The notes under the pieces are model-generated. The model did no database searches. It saw nothing but the letters and a program-made list of their open reading frames with translations, and was not told the origin of the DNA. 54,355 bases of DNA from Thermus altitudinis (GTDB taxonomy: Bacteria; Deinococcota; Deinococci; Deinococcales; Thermaceae): NCBI RefSeq assembly GCF_022760835.1, contig NZ_JAKTNQ010000016.1, positions 1 through 54,355 of the forward strand, written 5' to 3'. Position 1 is the stretch's first letter; each line of letters starts with the position of its first letter. Of the stretch, positions 16,570 through 24,978 are shown one piece after another. A program made the translations under genes and the position numbers.

Positions 16570-17540
16570 AACCCAGCACAGCGTTTTTCCCCAAGCGGGT
16601 TTTGGTGGTGGATGACGAACCCATCCAGCGCCTTCTCCTCATGCGGGCCCTCGAGCCCCTAGGGGTAGAGGTCCAGGAAGCCCGGAACGGCCAAGAAGCC
16701 CTGGATCTTTTTGAGGATGGCCTCCCCCAGGTGGTGCTCACCGACTTGCACATGCCGGTCATGGATGGCTTGGAACTCACCCGCAGGGTCAAGGCCCTTG
16801 ATCCCCTTCTCCCCGTGATCCTCCTCACCGCCGATGGGGACAAGGAGGTGCGCCTAAAGGGCATTGAGGCCGGGGCCGACGACTTCCTGAACCGCCCCGT
16901 GGACCTCACGGAACTCCGGCTCAGGGTGCGGGGGCACCTGGAAAGGCGGCGGCTTCAGGAAAAGCTGGAGGACCTGGAAAGAACCCTCCTGGCCTTGGTG
17001 CGGGCAGTGGAGGCCAAGGACGCCTACACCGCCGGCCACGGGGAAAGGGTGGCCCAATACGCCCTTTGGACCGCGGAGGAGCTAGGGGCCAGGAACGGGG
17101 AGCTGGAGGACCTGCGAATGGGGGCGCTGCTTCACGACGTGGGCAAGATCGCCATCCCCGACCATATCCTGCGGGGCGACTACACGCTCACGGAAAACGA
17201 GTGGCGCTTCATCCGCCAGCACCCGGTGAAGGGCGATGAGATCATTCAGCCCCTAAGGGCTTACCCTCGCCTAAGGCCATATGTGCGCTGGCACCATGAG
17301 AAGCTGGACGGCTCCGGCTACCCCGATGGCCTTACCGATATCCCCCTCCTGGTCCAGACCCTCACCGCCGCCGACATCTACGATGCCCTCACCAGCGTGC
17401 GCACCTACCGCAAGCCCTTGCGCCCCGAGGAAGCCTTAGGGGTGCTGGAGGAGGAAGCGAGAAAGGGAAGGCTCCACCGGGAGGTGGTGCGGGCCATGAA
17501 AAGCGGCCTTATCCGCAACCGGACCCTGCGAACGGCCTAA
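16566..17540 (+). CDS. Response regulator with HD-GYP phosphodiesterase domain
   Basis: A 324-residue two-component output protein. Residues 8-125 are a receiver domain with acidic pocket Asp16-Asp17 and phospho-acceptor Asp60 (LTDLHMP); Thr88 is present, but the usually invariant Lys before Pro is Arg110 (FLNRPVD). Residues 135-315 are an HD-GYP domain with His190-Asp191 (LLHDVGKIAIPD), HHE at 243-245 and GYP at 251-253, the set needed for cyclic-di-GMP hydrolysis. No histidine kinase gene is nearby. Coupled to the DUF4388 gene by ATGA overlap; the pair probably forms a c-di-GMP-linked switch. Its end overlaps the convergent UbiD gene by four bases. Confidence 0.9.
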   Translation: MKPSTAFFPKRVLVVDDEPIQRLLLMRALEPLGVEVQEARNGQEALDLFEDGLPQVVLTDLHMPVMDGLELTRRVKALDPLLPVILLTADGDKEVRLKGIEAGADDFLNRPVDLTELRLRVRGHLERRRLQEKLEDLERTLLALVRAVEAKDAYTAGHGERVAQYALWTAEELGARNGELEDLRMGALLHDVGKIAIPDHILRGDYTLTENEWRFIRQHPVKGDEIIQPLRAYPRLRPYVRWHHEKLDGSGYPDGLTDIPLLVQTLTAADIYDALTSVRTYRKPLRPEEALGVLEEEARKGRLHREVVRAMKSGLIRNRTLRTA

Positions 17541-19327
17541 AGGCCGTACTCCTCCCAACGGGAGTCCACCAGGGCCTGGATGCGCGGGTCCATGCGGATG
17601 CGCTCGGGCCAGGTGCGGGTGAAGCCCTCCTCGGGGAACTTGCGGGTGCCGTCCAGCACCAAAACCGGGCCCTCCACTCCCTGCATGACCCGGGCATCCC
17701 GCTCCGGGTCTATGTTGTTAAGGACGGCCCAAAGGAGCTCCTCAGGGGTCAAAAGGGTGTCGTGGTCCGCCAGGAGGAGAAGGCGGATGCCAGCGCTTTG
17801 CGGGGTGTTGAGGAGCCTTTCCGCCAAGGAGAAGGCCTGCCCGGGGCGTTCCTTGCGCAAGGCCACGCCCCAAATCCCCGGCCACTGGCGTTGGTCCTCC
17901 ACCTCCAGAGGGGGTAGTTCCGCATGCGCCCGGGGTGTGAAGGGCACCTCCCCCCCCTCCTCAGGAAGCTTGCGGGTGCCGTCCAGGACCAGCTTTCCCC
18001 CAAAGGCAAAACCCCGGGAGCTATGGTCCAGGACGTCCATGGGCCCCCTTAGAAGAAGGGTATCCCGGCCAGGTAGGGCATGCTTAAGGGCCTCCTGCAG
18101 GGTCCTAAAGCCCGGCTTCACCGGCACGTCCCCGTCCACGGCCACGATCACCTTGGCGAACATCATCTGGCCTAGGCCCAGCATCCCATAGGCCACCTTG
18201 TAGGCCTGGCCGGGGTACTCCTTGCGCAGGGCCACGTTCACCCAGTTGTGGGCCACCCCCTCGGGGGGCATGTGGTAGTCCACCACCTCGGGGAGCACCA
18301 GGCGCAAGGGGGGCAGGAAAAGCCGCTCGGAGGCCTCTATGAGATAGGCATCCTCCATGGGGGGCATCCCCACGATGGTGGCGGGGTAGATGGCCCTCCT
18401 GCGGTGGGTGATGGCGGTCACGTGAAAACGGGGGTAAAGGTCCACGGGGGTGTAAAAGCCGGTGTGGTCGCCAAAGGGGCCTTCCTCCACCAGGGGTTCC
18501 TCCGGGTCAATGTAGCCCTCCAGGACAAACTCCGCCTCGGCAGGCACCGGCAGGTCCACGGTGATGCCCCGGGCCAGCTCCACTGGGGCTCCCCGCAGAA
18601 AGCCCGCCAGGTGGAACTCGCTCACCCCGGGCAAGGGAGGCAAGGGGGCGGTGGCGGCATAGGTGAGGATGGGATCCCCTCCCAAGGCCACGGCCACCTC
18701 TAGCTTTTTGCCCAGTTTCCTGGCCTTCTCCAGGTGGCGGCGGCCCACCTTGTGGAGCTGCCAGTGCATGGCGGTGCTCTTCCCGTCCAGGACCTGCATC
18801 CGGTACATGCCCACGTTGAGCTCCCCGGTCTCCGGGTCCTTGGTGATCACCAGGGGCAGGGTGAGGAAAGGCCCCCCGTCCAAGGGCCAGCACTTGAGGA
18901 TGGGAAGGCGGGAAAGGTCCACCGCCTCCCCCTTCAGGACCACTTCCTGGACCGGAGCCCTTCGCACCCACCTGGGGAAAAACCCTTTGAGGAGGGGGAG
19001 CTTGGGAAGCAGGCCCAACAGGGCGGAAAGCCCCCCCTTGCCCGGCTTAAGGGCCAGCAAGGCTTCCACCTTGGCCGCAAGCTGGTCCAGGTCCTCCACC
19101 CCCAAGGCCAAGGCGGTGCGCTCCCGGGTGCCAAAGAGGCCGATGGCCACGGGGAAGTCCTTACCCACCACCCTTTCAAAAAGAAGGGCTGGTCCCCCCG
19201 CCTTCACCATGCGGTCCGCGATCTCGGTGATCTCCAGCTCGCTGGAAACGGGTACCCTGATGCGCTTAAGCTCCCCCCTCTTTTCCAGGGCCAGGAGGTA
19301 GGCCTCGAGGTTCCTAAACACCCCCAA
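17537..19327 (-). CDS. UbiD-family decarboxylase (probable quinone pathway)
   Basis: A 596-residue prenyl-FMN-dependent decarboxylase family member. Typical features: N-terminal LEAYLLALEKRGELKRI, VSEFHLAGFLRGAPVEL, the EFVLEGYIDP ... EGPFGDHTGFYTP core carrying the catalytic Glu, and VNWVNVALRKEYPGQAYKVAYGMLG. Two GTRKLPEE/GTRKFPEEG segments near the C-terminus are usual in the longer members linked to menaquinone synthesis through futalosine, the route known in Thermus; that assignment is likely but not proven. No UbiX-like flavin prenyltransferase is in the window. The listed start is a TTG; a GTG six bases later is equally possible. Confidence 0.82.
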   Translation of the reverse strand: MGVFRNLEAYLLALEKRGELKRIRVPVSSELEITEIADRMVKAGGPALLFERVVGKDFPVAIGLFGTRERTALALGVEDLDQLAAKVEALLALKPGKGGLSALLGLLPKLPLLKGFFPRWVRRAPVQEVVLKGEAVDLSRLPILKCWPLDGGPFLTLPLVITKDPETGELNVGMYRMQVLDGKSTAMHWQLHKVGRRHLEKARKLGKKLEVAVALGGDPILTYAATAPLPPLPGVSEFHLAGFLRGAPVELARGITVDLPVPAEAEFVLEGYIDPEEPLVEEGPFGDHTGFYTPVDLYPRFHVTAITHRRRAIYPATIVGMPPMEDAYLIEASERLFLPPLRLVLPEVVDYHMPPEGVAHNWVNVALRKEYPGQAYKVAYGMLGLGQMMFAKVIVAVDGDVPVKPGFRTLQEALKHALPGRDTLLLRGPMDVLDHSSRGFAFGGKLVLDGTRKLPEEGGEVPFTPRAHAELPPLEVEDQRQWPGIWGVALRKERPGQAFSLAERLLNTPQSAGIRLLLLADHDTLLTPEELLWAVLNNIDPERDARVMQGVEGPVLVLDGTRKFPEEGFTRTWPERIRMDPRIQALVDSRWEEYGL

Positions 19328-19363
19328 GCTTACCCAAAGGGGAAAGGCCGTGAGGATTGCCGC

Positions 19364-19693
19364 CTACACTTCCAGCACCAGGTGCTCTATCCGGTGGGAC
19401 CTTGGGGTGCCGTGGACCAGGATGGCCTCGAGCCTCACTGGGAGATCGTCCCGGGCCAAAAGGTGGTGGGCGCTTTTCAGCAGGCGCTCCACCTTCCTCG
19501 GGGTAATGGCCTCCAAAGGGGCTCCAAACGCCCCCGAGCTACGTTGCTTCACCTCCACCACCACGTACACCCCGTCCTTCTCCATGAAGAGGTCCACCTC
19601 GCCAAAGGGGGTGCGGCGGTTGCGCCCAAGAAGCCGGTACCCCCGTTCAAGAAGATAGGAAAGCGCCAAGTCCTCAGCCCAACCTCCCCTCAT
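19364..19693 (-). CDS. YraN-family (UPF0102) nuclease-like protein
   Basis: A 109-residue protein of the YraN/UPF0102 family, a restriction-endonuclease-like fold. Visible motifs: [22 protein letters not shown] at the start, [21 protein letters not shown] (the Asp ... Glu-x-Lys nuclease core), and [17 protein letters not shown]. The metal-binding residues appear intact. Function in bacteria is unsettled; a structure-specific nuclease role is usually suggested. It sits 36 bases after the PASTA gene region and before the UbiD gene on the same strand. Confidence 0.85.
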   Translation of the reverse strand: MRGGWAEDLALSYLLERGYRLLGRNRRTPFGEVDLFMEKDGVYVVVEVKQRSSGAFGAPLEAITPRKVERLLKSAHHLLARDDLPVRLEAILVHGTPRSHRIEHLVLEV

Positions 19694-19746
19694 CTACCCC
19701 CTCCAGATGGGGTTTCCTTCGGTACCGGCGCGAGGCCAAAACGGCT

Positions 19747-21099
19747 TCAAGGCGTCCACTCCTGAAAGAGCTCCCCGTCCAGGTAAAGCCGAAAGAGGAC
19801 CTTCCCCACCCCCTGGTAGGTGCCCGTAACCCGTAAGCCCTCCTGCCCTTCCCCCTCGTAGACCAGGTGCTCCCCCCGGTCGTCTACAAACACCAGGCGC
19901 ACCTGGCGCCCCTCCGCCTCCGGGGGGAGGTTTAGGTCTAGGGAGACGGTGCGCACCTCGGGCTCCTTAGGGGGTGGGGGGTTCAAGGCCCCCACCCGCA
20001 CCTCTCCCCTCACCGCCACCCTTAGGCGCACCCCGCTTCCCGGGAGCATGGGGGTACCGGGGGCAGGGTCTTGGGCTAGGACCGTACCCGGAGGTGCCCC
20101 AGCGGGCACTTCCTCCATCTGCACCTGGAGGCCCATGGCGTTCAGGAGGAAAAGGGCCTCCTTTTGGTCCAAGCCCGTGAGCTGGGGCAGGGGCACGGTG
20201 GGACCCAGGGAAGCCCCTCGGGAGACCAGAAGGCGCACCGTGGCCCCAGGGGGCAAGGGGGTGCCAGGAGGCGGATCGCTGGCCAGCACCGTGCCCAAGG
20301 GCTCGGGGCTTTCCACCTGGGCCACCCCAGCCAGGCGGTACCCCAGCTCGGAAAGCCGGGCCTCGGCCTCCTCCTGGCGAAGCCCCTTCAGCTCGGGCAA
20401 GGGATTCAGCCGGGCCTGGTTAAGGGTAAGGCGCACGGTGCGCCCGGCCCTAAGGCGGGTTCCCGGTGGGGGCTCCTGCGCCAGCACCACCTCCTTGGGC
20501 TTGGTGGGGTCGTTACCCTCTTCCACCTCCAGCCTAAGCCCCGTATCCTTCAGGAGGAGAAAGGCCTCCCGGGCGGTTTTGCCCACCAGGTCCGGCACGG
20601 CGTACTCCGGGGGGTTGAAGTAGCGGTAAACCCCTTGGGAAAAAAGCCATAGCCCCAGGAGGAAGAGGAGAAGGCCCGGGGCTACCCCCAGAAGAAAGCC
20701 AGGCCGAAGGCGGGAAGCGGACCGGGCCAAGGCCCGCCGGGCAGGCCCTAGGGGCCAGGGGGATAGGTAGGCCACCCCTTCCTCGGCCATGGCCAGGTGC
20801 TCCGGGCCGAATCCCAAGGGAGCCAGGGCCTCGAGGGCAGCCCGGGGGGGCGCTTTCCGGGCCAAGGAACGCTCGGGGAAAAAGGCGTAGTAGCGCCCAG
20901 GCTTGGCGGAAACCACCGCCTCCACAAGCCCAAGCTCCTCTAAGCGTTTGATGGCCGCCCGGTACCGGTAAAAGCGCTCCTTGTCCTCGGGGGTGCGCAC
21001 TTGGAAGAGGAAAACCACCCCGCCCTCCACCCGATAAAGGACGATCCCCTCCCTTTCCTCGAGGGTTTCCAGCACCGGGTAGCGGTCGTCCAGAAGCAT
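19747..21099 (-). CDS. PASTA protein with a non-catalytic kinase-like head
   Basis: A 450-residue membrane protein. One transmembrane helix (about 135-156) separates a cytoplasmic head from three extracellular PASTA domains (about 163-370), each with the VxGTVLAxDPPPGTxL pattern; these bind peptidoglycan or muropeptides in Ser/Thr kinases such as PknB. The head reads like a shrunken PknB kinase: LLDDRYPVLETL at the start, GVVFLFQV where the VALK strand would be (Lys replaced by Gln33), and PEHLAMAEEGVAYLSPWPLG (99-118) where the PEN catalytic loop and DFG would be. Key catalytic residues are absent. The ATG lies 9 bases after TATAAT; an in-frame GTG/ATG further upstream would overlap the divergent promoter. 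The last 70 residues form an unknown beta-rich domain. Confidence 0.75.
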   Translation of the reverse strand: MLLDDRYPVLETLEEREGIVLYRVEGGVVFLFQVRTPEDKERFYRYRAAIKRLEELGLVEAVVSAKPGRYYAFFPERSLARKAPPRAALEALAPLGFGPEHLAMAEEGVAYLSPWPLGPARRALARSASRLRPGFLLGVAPGLLLFLLGLWLFSQGVYRYFNPPEYAVPDLVGKTAREAFLLLKDTGLRLEVEEGNDPTKPKEVVLAQEPPPGTRLRAGRTVRLTLNQARLNPLPELKGLRQEEAEARLSELGYRLAGVAQVESPEPLGTVLASDPPPGTPLPPGATVRLLVSRGASLGPTVPLPQLTGLDQKEALFLLNAMGLQVQMEEVPAGAPPGTVLAQDPAPGTPMLPGSGVRLRVAVRGEVRVGALNPPPPKEPEVRTVSLDLNLPPEAEGRQVRLVFVDDRGEHLVYEGEGQEGLRVTGTYQGVGKVLFRLYLDGELFQEWTP

Positions 21100-21108
21100 G
21101 CGTGCCCG

Positions 21109-21114
21109 ATTATA
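21109..21114 (-). promoter_or_regulatory. -10 box of the PASTA gene
   Basis: Perfect TATAAT on the minus strand, 9 bases before the ATG; TTTGGG 16 bases upstream could serve as a weak -35. Confidence 0.5.
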
Positions 21115-21140
21115 CTCCCCCAAGAGAACCCCCAAACCCC

Positions 21141-21146
21141 TATACT
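21141..21146 (+). promoter_or_regulatory. -10 box of the flavoprotein gene
   Basis: TATACT 9 bases before the ATG. With the PASTA -10 box it makes a compact divergent promoter pair inside 56 bases. Confidence 0.5.
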
Positions 21147-21155
21147 CTAGGTGGT

Positions 21156-21698
21156 ATGTGGGATGTTCTCGTGGTGGGTGGTGGTCCCTCTGGTCTTTCC
21201 GCGGCCCTCTTCCTGGCCCGGGCCGGGCTTAAAGTCTTGGTGTTGGACGGCGGGCACTCCAAGATCCGGCAGGTGAGCCGGGTGCCCAACTACCCGGGCC
21301 TTTTGGATGAGCCCTCTGGGGAAGAGCTGTTGGAAAGGCTAAAGGAGCACGCCCGCCGCTACGGGGCCGAGATCCGCAAAGGGGTGGTCAAAAGGGTGCG
21401 GGACCTGGGAGGGGTCTTTGAGGTAGAGACCGAGGAGGGCGTGGTGGAAGCCGAACGGCTTCTTCTTTGCACCCATAAGGACCCCACCCTGCCCTCCCTC
21501 CTAGGCCTAACCCGAAAGGGCGTCTACATTGACACCGACGAGATGGGGCGCACCAGCTACCCCCGGGTCTACGCCGCTGGGGTGGCCCGGGGCAAGGTGC
21601 CGGGGCATGCCATCGTGAGCGCAGGGGACGGGGCCTATGTGGCCGTGCACCTCATCTCCGACCTGCGGGGAGAACCCTACAAGGACCACGCCACCTGA
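21156..21698 (+). CDS. Short thioredoxin-reductase-like flavoprotein
   Basis: A 180-residue protein, about half the length of thioredoxin reductase. It has an FAD-binding Rossmann start (DVLVVGGGPSGLSAALFLARAGLKVLVLD), a VPNYPG motif, and the C-terminal FAD signature YPRVYAAGVARG ... GDGAYVAVHL. The NAD(P)H domain and the CxxC redox centre of thioredoxin reductase are missing. A protein of this size and type was solved structurally from T. thermophilus HB8 (TTHA0370, from memory), without a defined function. The ATG follows TATACT; an upstream ATG at 21102 overlaps the divergent promoter and is rejected. Confidence 0.78.
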   Translation: MWDVLVVGGGPSGLSAALFLARAGLKVLVLDGGHSKIRQVSRVPNYPGLLDEPSGEELLERLKEHARRYGAEIRKGVVKRVRDLGGVFEVETEEGVVEAERLLLCTHKDPTLPSLLGLTRKGVYIDTDEMGRTSYPRVYAAGVARGKVPGHAIVSAGDGAYVAVHLISDLRGEPYKDHAT

Positions 21699-21752
21699 AA
21701 CCGAGGCGCCACCTCCAAATGGCCTCCAGGAAAGGGCCTTCCCGGGGCCGTC

Positions 21753-22523
21753 TCATACCGGCCTACCCGCCATCATAAAGCTGGCCGTCATGCCCCCATC
21801 CACCACCAGGATGGCCCCGGTGATGAAGCTGGCCTTCTCCGAGGCCAGGAAGAGCACCGCCTCTGCCACCTCTTCCGGCTGGCCCAACCTTCTTAGGGCA
21901 TGCAGGTCCTCCCAGTCCCTTTGGGTCTTCTCTGGGTCCTCGGAAAGGGCGATGGCCTCCAGCACCGCTTCCGTGGCGATGGCCCCCGGGGCCACGGCGT
22001 TCACCCGGATGCCCAAAGGGGCCAGGTCCAAGGCCAAGGACCGGGTGAGGTTGACCAGCCCCCCCTTGGAAGCGTTATAAGCGGCGTTTTCCTGTTCGGC
22101 GAAGAGCCCCTGGACGCTGGCCACGTTCACGATGGCCCCCCTACCCACCTTGGCCATCTCCTTGGCCGCCAGGGCGGAAAGGTGCATGGGGGCGGTGAGG
22201 TTGACCTCCAACACCTTTCGCCACTGGGGAAGCTTCACGGTAAGGGCCGATCCCGGGGCGCCCGTGGCCGCGTTATTCACCAACACGTCCACCCGCCCCA
22301 AGGCCCGGGCCGCCTCCTCCACGAAACGCACCCGGTCCCTCTCCTCGGCCAGATCCGCCTGCACGAAAAAGCCCCCCACCTCCTCCGCCACCTCCCGCCC
22401 CTCAGGCCGTAAGTCGCAAAGGGCCACCAAAGCCCCCTCCCGGGCAAAGGCCCGCACAATGGCCCGGCCTATGCCCCGGGCAGCTCCTGTTACCAAAACC
22501 CCCTTCCCCTCAAAAAGCCCCAT
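21753..22523 (-). CDS. Short-chain dehydrogenase/reductase (FabG-like)
   Basis: A 256-residue classical [13 protein letters not shown] (cofactor loop), CDLRPEG (Asp after the second strand, favouring NAD), NNAAT, the catalytic Ser in NVASVQGL and Tyr-x3-Lys as YNASK are all present, and the C-terminus ends with the family's [14 protein letters not shown]. Length is standard for FabG/glucose-dehydrogenase-type enzymes; the substrate cannot be told. It is convergent with the flavoprotein gene and follows the AlaX gene by four bases with its own -10 box. Confidence 0.85.
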   Translation of the reverse strand: MGLFEGKGVLVTGAARGIGRAIVRAFAREGALVALCDLRPEGREVAEEVGGFFVQADLAEERDRVRFVEEAARALGRVDVLVNNAATGAPGSALTVKLPQWRKVLEVNLTAPMHLSALAAKEMAKVGRGAIVNVASVQGLFAEQENAAYNASKGGLVNLTRSLALDLAPLGIRVNAVAPGAIATEAVLEAIALSEDPEKTQRDWEDLHALRRLGQPEEVAEAVLFLASEKASFITGAILVVDGGMTASFMMAGRPV

Positions 22524-22527
22524 GCCC

Positions 22528-23655
22528 CTAGCTTACGAGGCCCGGGTCCAGGGCCTCAGCCACCCTTTCCTTGGGCAGGCTCCCCTGCACCACCTCCTTC
22601 CCCCCGCCCTTGGCCCCCAAGGCTTTGAGCCTTTCCAAAACCGCCTGCCGACCTGGGCCAAGGGTGGCAAAGCGCCCTTCGGAGGAGAGGAGCAAAAAGG
22701 TCTTGTGGCTCCAGGAGAGGAGTTTCTTGGCCAGGTCTCCCAAAACGGCAGCGGGCACCAGGAGCACCCCCTCGGCCAAGGCCCGGGGCAGGAGAGCCTC
22801 CACCAAGGCCTCTTTAAGCTCCAGGTTCTCCCCCTTTAGGGCATAAAGCTCCTCTTGAAGCTTGCGCACGGGCTTCTCCAGCTCCAAGGGGCTGGTGGAG
22901 AAGGAAAGGGCCAGGCGGGAAAGGAGGGCGTGCTTGGCGTGGTAGTCCTCCAAGGCCTCCCAGCCGGCCATAAAGTAGACCCGGCTTCCCCCTTTGTACC
23001 GCTCCCACTTCAGGATCTTGATGGGCCCCGCCTGGGCGCTGGTCCTAAGGTGGGTACCCCCACAGGCCGCCAGGTCAAAATCCCCGATCCTAACCAGGCG
23101 CACCCTGCCCTGCACCTTGGGCGGCCGCCTTAAGGGGTAGTGGCCCAGTTCCTCCTGGGAAACCCAGAAGGCTTCTATGGGGTAGTCGGCGTACACGGCG
23201 AAGTTAGCCAGGGCCTCGGCCTCTTGGACCTTGGCGTCTTGGGCTTCCTCCTCGAGGTCCACCGTAGAGACAGGGCTGTCCAGGCTCACGGCCACCGTGT
23301 GATATCCCCCGGCCCGCAAAAGGGCCTGGGAGAGGATGTGCTGGGCGGTGTGGCGCTGCATGTGACGAAAGCGCCTATTCCAGTCAATCTCCCCCTCCAC
23401 CTCCACCCCCTCGGGGATGGGAGCCGCCATGCGGTGCACCACCTCCCCAAAGGCCTTGGCCTCCTCAAAAACGTGCTCCACCCGCACCTCGCCAAAATCC
23501 CCCCTCAAGACCCCCGTATCCGCAGGCTGCCCCCCGGACTCGGGGTAAAAAAGGGTCTCGGAAAGCACGGCATAATGGCCCTTCGCGTCGCTCCAAGCCC
23601 GTACCACCCGGGCCCGAAAGCGGGTGGCGTAGCTATCCTCCTGGTAAAGCCTCAT
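22528..23655 (-). CDS. Alanyl-tRNA editing protein, long AlaX with DHHA1
   Basis: A 375-residue free-standing homologue of the AlaRS editing domain, which hydrolyses mischarged Ser- or Gly-tRNA(Ala). [13 protein letters not shown] (about 36-48) and zinc ligands His102 and His106 (RHTAQH) plus the later CGGTH motif are intact. After about residue 230 a helical linker leads into a DHHA1-like C-terminal domain ([17 protein letters not shown] ... [15 protein letters not shown]), as in AlaX-L proteins. The ATG is chosen because TATTCT lies 7 bases upstream; the longer frame to 23850 crosses the divergent HEPN-MNT gene. Confidence 0.85.
   Translation of the reverse strand: MRLYQEDSYATRFRARVVRAWSDAKGHYAVLSETLFYPESGGQPADTGVLRGDFGEVRVEHVFEEAKAFGEVVHRMAAPIPEGVEVEGEIDWNRRFRHMQRHTAQHILSQALLRAGGYHTVAVSLDSPVSTVDLEEEAQDAKVQEAEALANFAVYADYPIEAFWVSQEELGHYPLRRPPKVQGRVRLVRIGDFDLAACGGTHLRTSAQAGPIKILKWERYKGGSRVYFMAGWEALEDYHAKHALLSRLALSFSTSPLELEKPVRKLQEELYALKGENLELKEALVEALLPRALAEGVLLVPAAVLGDLAKKLLSWSHKTFLLLSSEGRFATLGPGRQAVLERLKALGAKGGGKEVVQGSLPKERVAEALDPGLVS
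22530..22535 (-). promoter_or_regulatory. -10 box of the SDR gene
   Basis: TAAGCT on the minus strand, 6 bases before the ATG, overlapping the stop region of the AlaX gene. Confidence 0.4.
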
Positions 23656-23661
23656 GCCCTC

Positions 23662-23668
23662 TAGAATA
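23662..23668. promoter_or_regulatory. Shared bidirectional -10 box (TAGAATA)
   Basis: These seven bases read TAGAAT on the plus strand and TATTCT on the minus strand. Each is exactly 7 bases before the ATG of its gene, and the two divergent start codons are only 19 bases apart. No strong -35 is visible on either side. Confidence 0.5.
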
Positions 23669-23674
23669 AAGAGG

Positions 23675-24241
23675 ATGGTGCCCCTGGACTGGGAGGAGTG
23701 GCCAAGATGGCGGGCCCAGGCCCAGCCCACCCTGGCCTCTTCAAGAAAGGACCTGGAGGAAGGGGAATACGCCCTTAAAGGCCCCTCGCGGGGGTTAGTG
23801 GGGCCCGCCTTGGGACACCTCATCCAGGCGCCGAAGGAAGCGGGGCGCACCCCAGAGGCTCCTTCCCTTCCCGCCCGCTATCCCGACGCCTATCCTGAGG
23901 GAAGCCCTTACGGGTACCCCACACGGGCCCGGGCTGGAGAGGCCCTAAGGGCGGCCAAGAGGGTCCTGACATGGGAGGAGGAGGAGGTTTGGAATGAGCT
24001 CAAAAGGCGGATGGCCGCCTGGGAAGCCCTGGGAGAGGCCCGGGTTTACCTCTTGGGCTCGGTGGCCCGGGGAAGCTTCGGCCCAAAAAGGGATATAGAC
24101 CTCCTGGTGGTCTCCCCCCACCCGCCCAAGGACCCCTTGGAGCGCCTCCTCCAGAGCCTGAACTCGGGCTGGGTGGAGACCAAGGGCCTAACCCTCGAGG
24201 AGTTTGCCAAGGAAAAGGCCAAAGGGGCCTTGGAGCCATGA
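23675..24241 (+). CDS. Fused HEPN-MNT protein with a degraded HEPN part
   Basis: A 188-residue protein joining two domains usually encoded by separate genes. Residues 1-100 carry HEPN traits: a start DWEEWPRW, SRKDLEEGEYA, and SLPARYPDAYPEGSPYGYPTRARAGEALRAAKRVL, the usual HEPN C-terminal helix. The middle helices are shortened and the typical helix after EGxYA is missing. Residues 110-188 are a minimal nucleotidyltransferase (MNT): GSVARG (128-133) and Asp140-x-Asp142 (RDIDLLVV). HEPN-MNT pairs act as toxin-antitoxin modules in which MNT adenylylates HEPN. Here the HEPN may be dead. The ATG follows TAGAAT; another at 23654 is possible. ATGA overlap with the next gene. Confidence 0.65.
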   Translation: MVPLDWEEWPRWRAQAQPTLASSRKDLEEGEYALKGPSRGLVGPALGHLIQAPKEAGRTPEAPSLPARYPDAYPEGSPYGYPTRARAGEALRAAKRVLTWEEEEVWNELKRRMAAWEALGEARVYLLGSVARGSFGPKRDIDLLVVSPHPPKDPLERLLQSLNSGWVETKGLTLEEFAKEKAKGALEP

Positions 24242-24954
24242 AGGGGGAAAGGCTGGACAAGGTCCTCGCCCGCCTGGGCCTAGGAAGCCGCAAGGAAGTG
24301 GCCCGCTTGGTGCGAAGCGGCCAGGTGCAGGTGGGGGGCCGGGTGGTCCAGGATCCTGCCTTTCCCGTACCCCCAGGGGCGCGGCTCGAGGTGAACGGCC
24401 AATCCCTGGCGCTGCGGCGCCATCACCATATCCTCTTGCATAAGCCGGCAGGGTACATCACCAGCCGCACGGAAGGCCCTTCGGTCTATACCCTCCTGGA
24501 GGGCTTTCCCACCCGGGACCTCTCCCCGGTGGGCCGCCTGGACAAGGACACGGAAGGCCTCCTCCTCTTCACCACCCACGGCGAACTCCTCCACCGCCTC
24601 ACCCACCCCCGGCACAAGGTGGAAAAGCGCTACCTGGTCCACCTGGAACGCCCGGCCACCTGGGAGGACCAGAAGGCCTTCCGCCAAGGGCTTCTTTTGG
24701 ATGGAAAACAGCTCCTCCCGGCAGAACTCACCTGGCAGGAGGACCCCACCTGGGTGGAGCTGGTCCTGAGGGAAGGCCGCTTCCACCAGGTGAAGCGCAT
24801 GTTCCAGGCCCGGGGCAACCGGGTGCTCTATCTGAAGCGGCTCTCCCTAGGCCCCCTCACCCTGGGCGATCTGCCCAAGGGCCAGGCCCGCTACCTCCTG
24901 CCAGAGGAGGAGGAGGTCCTATACCGGGCGGTGGGACTTTTCACAGGAACTTAA
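24238..24954 (+). CDS. rsuA: RsuA-type 16S rRNA pseudouridine synthase
   Basis: A 238-residue RNA-modifying enzyme. Residues 1-60 are an S4 RNA-binding domain (LDKVLARLGLGSRKEVARLVRSGQVQVGG). The catalytic motif is VGRLDKDTEGLLLFT with Asp102. LHRLTHPRHKVEKRYLV and GRFHQVKRMFQARGNRVLYLKRLSLGPL complete the RsuA/RluB/E/F pattern. By analogy it modifies the 16S position equivalent to U516, but RluB/E-type specificity cannot be ruled out. Translationally coupled to the HEPN-MNT gene. Confidence 0.87.
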   Translation: MKGERLDKVLARLGLGSRKEVARLVRSGQVQVGGRVVQDPAFPVPPGARLEVNGQSLALRRHHHILLHKPAGYITSRTEGPSVYTLLEGFPTRDLSPVGRLDKDTEGLLLFTTHGELLHRLTHPRHKVEKRYLVHLERPATWEDQKAFRQGLLLDGKQLLPAELTWQEDPTWVELVLREGRFHQVKRMFQARGNRVLYLKRLSLGPLTLGDLPKGQARYLLPEEEEVLYRAVGLFTGT

Positions 24955-24972
24955 AAGGGCTTTGGATACACT
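24937..24972 (+). promoter_or_regulatory. CTTTTCACAGGA element and -10 box of the vanW gene
   Basis: CTTTTCACAGGA (24937-24948) lies inside the end of rsuA, 30 bases before the ATG. TACACT (24967-24972) is 6 bases before the ATG. With a start point at the ATG, the element would cover about -42 to -31, where an activator could replace a poor -35 box. Confidence 0.5.
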
Positions 24973-24978
24973 ATCGCC

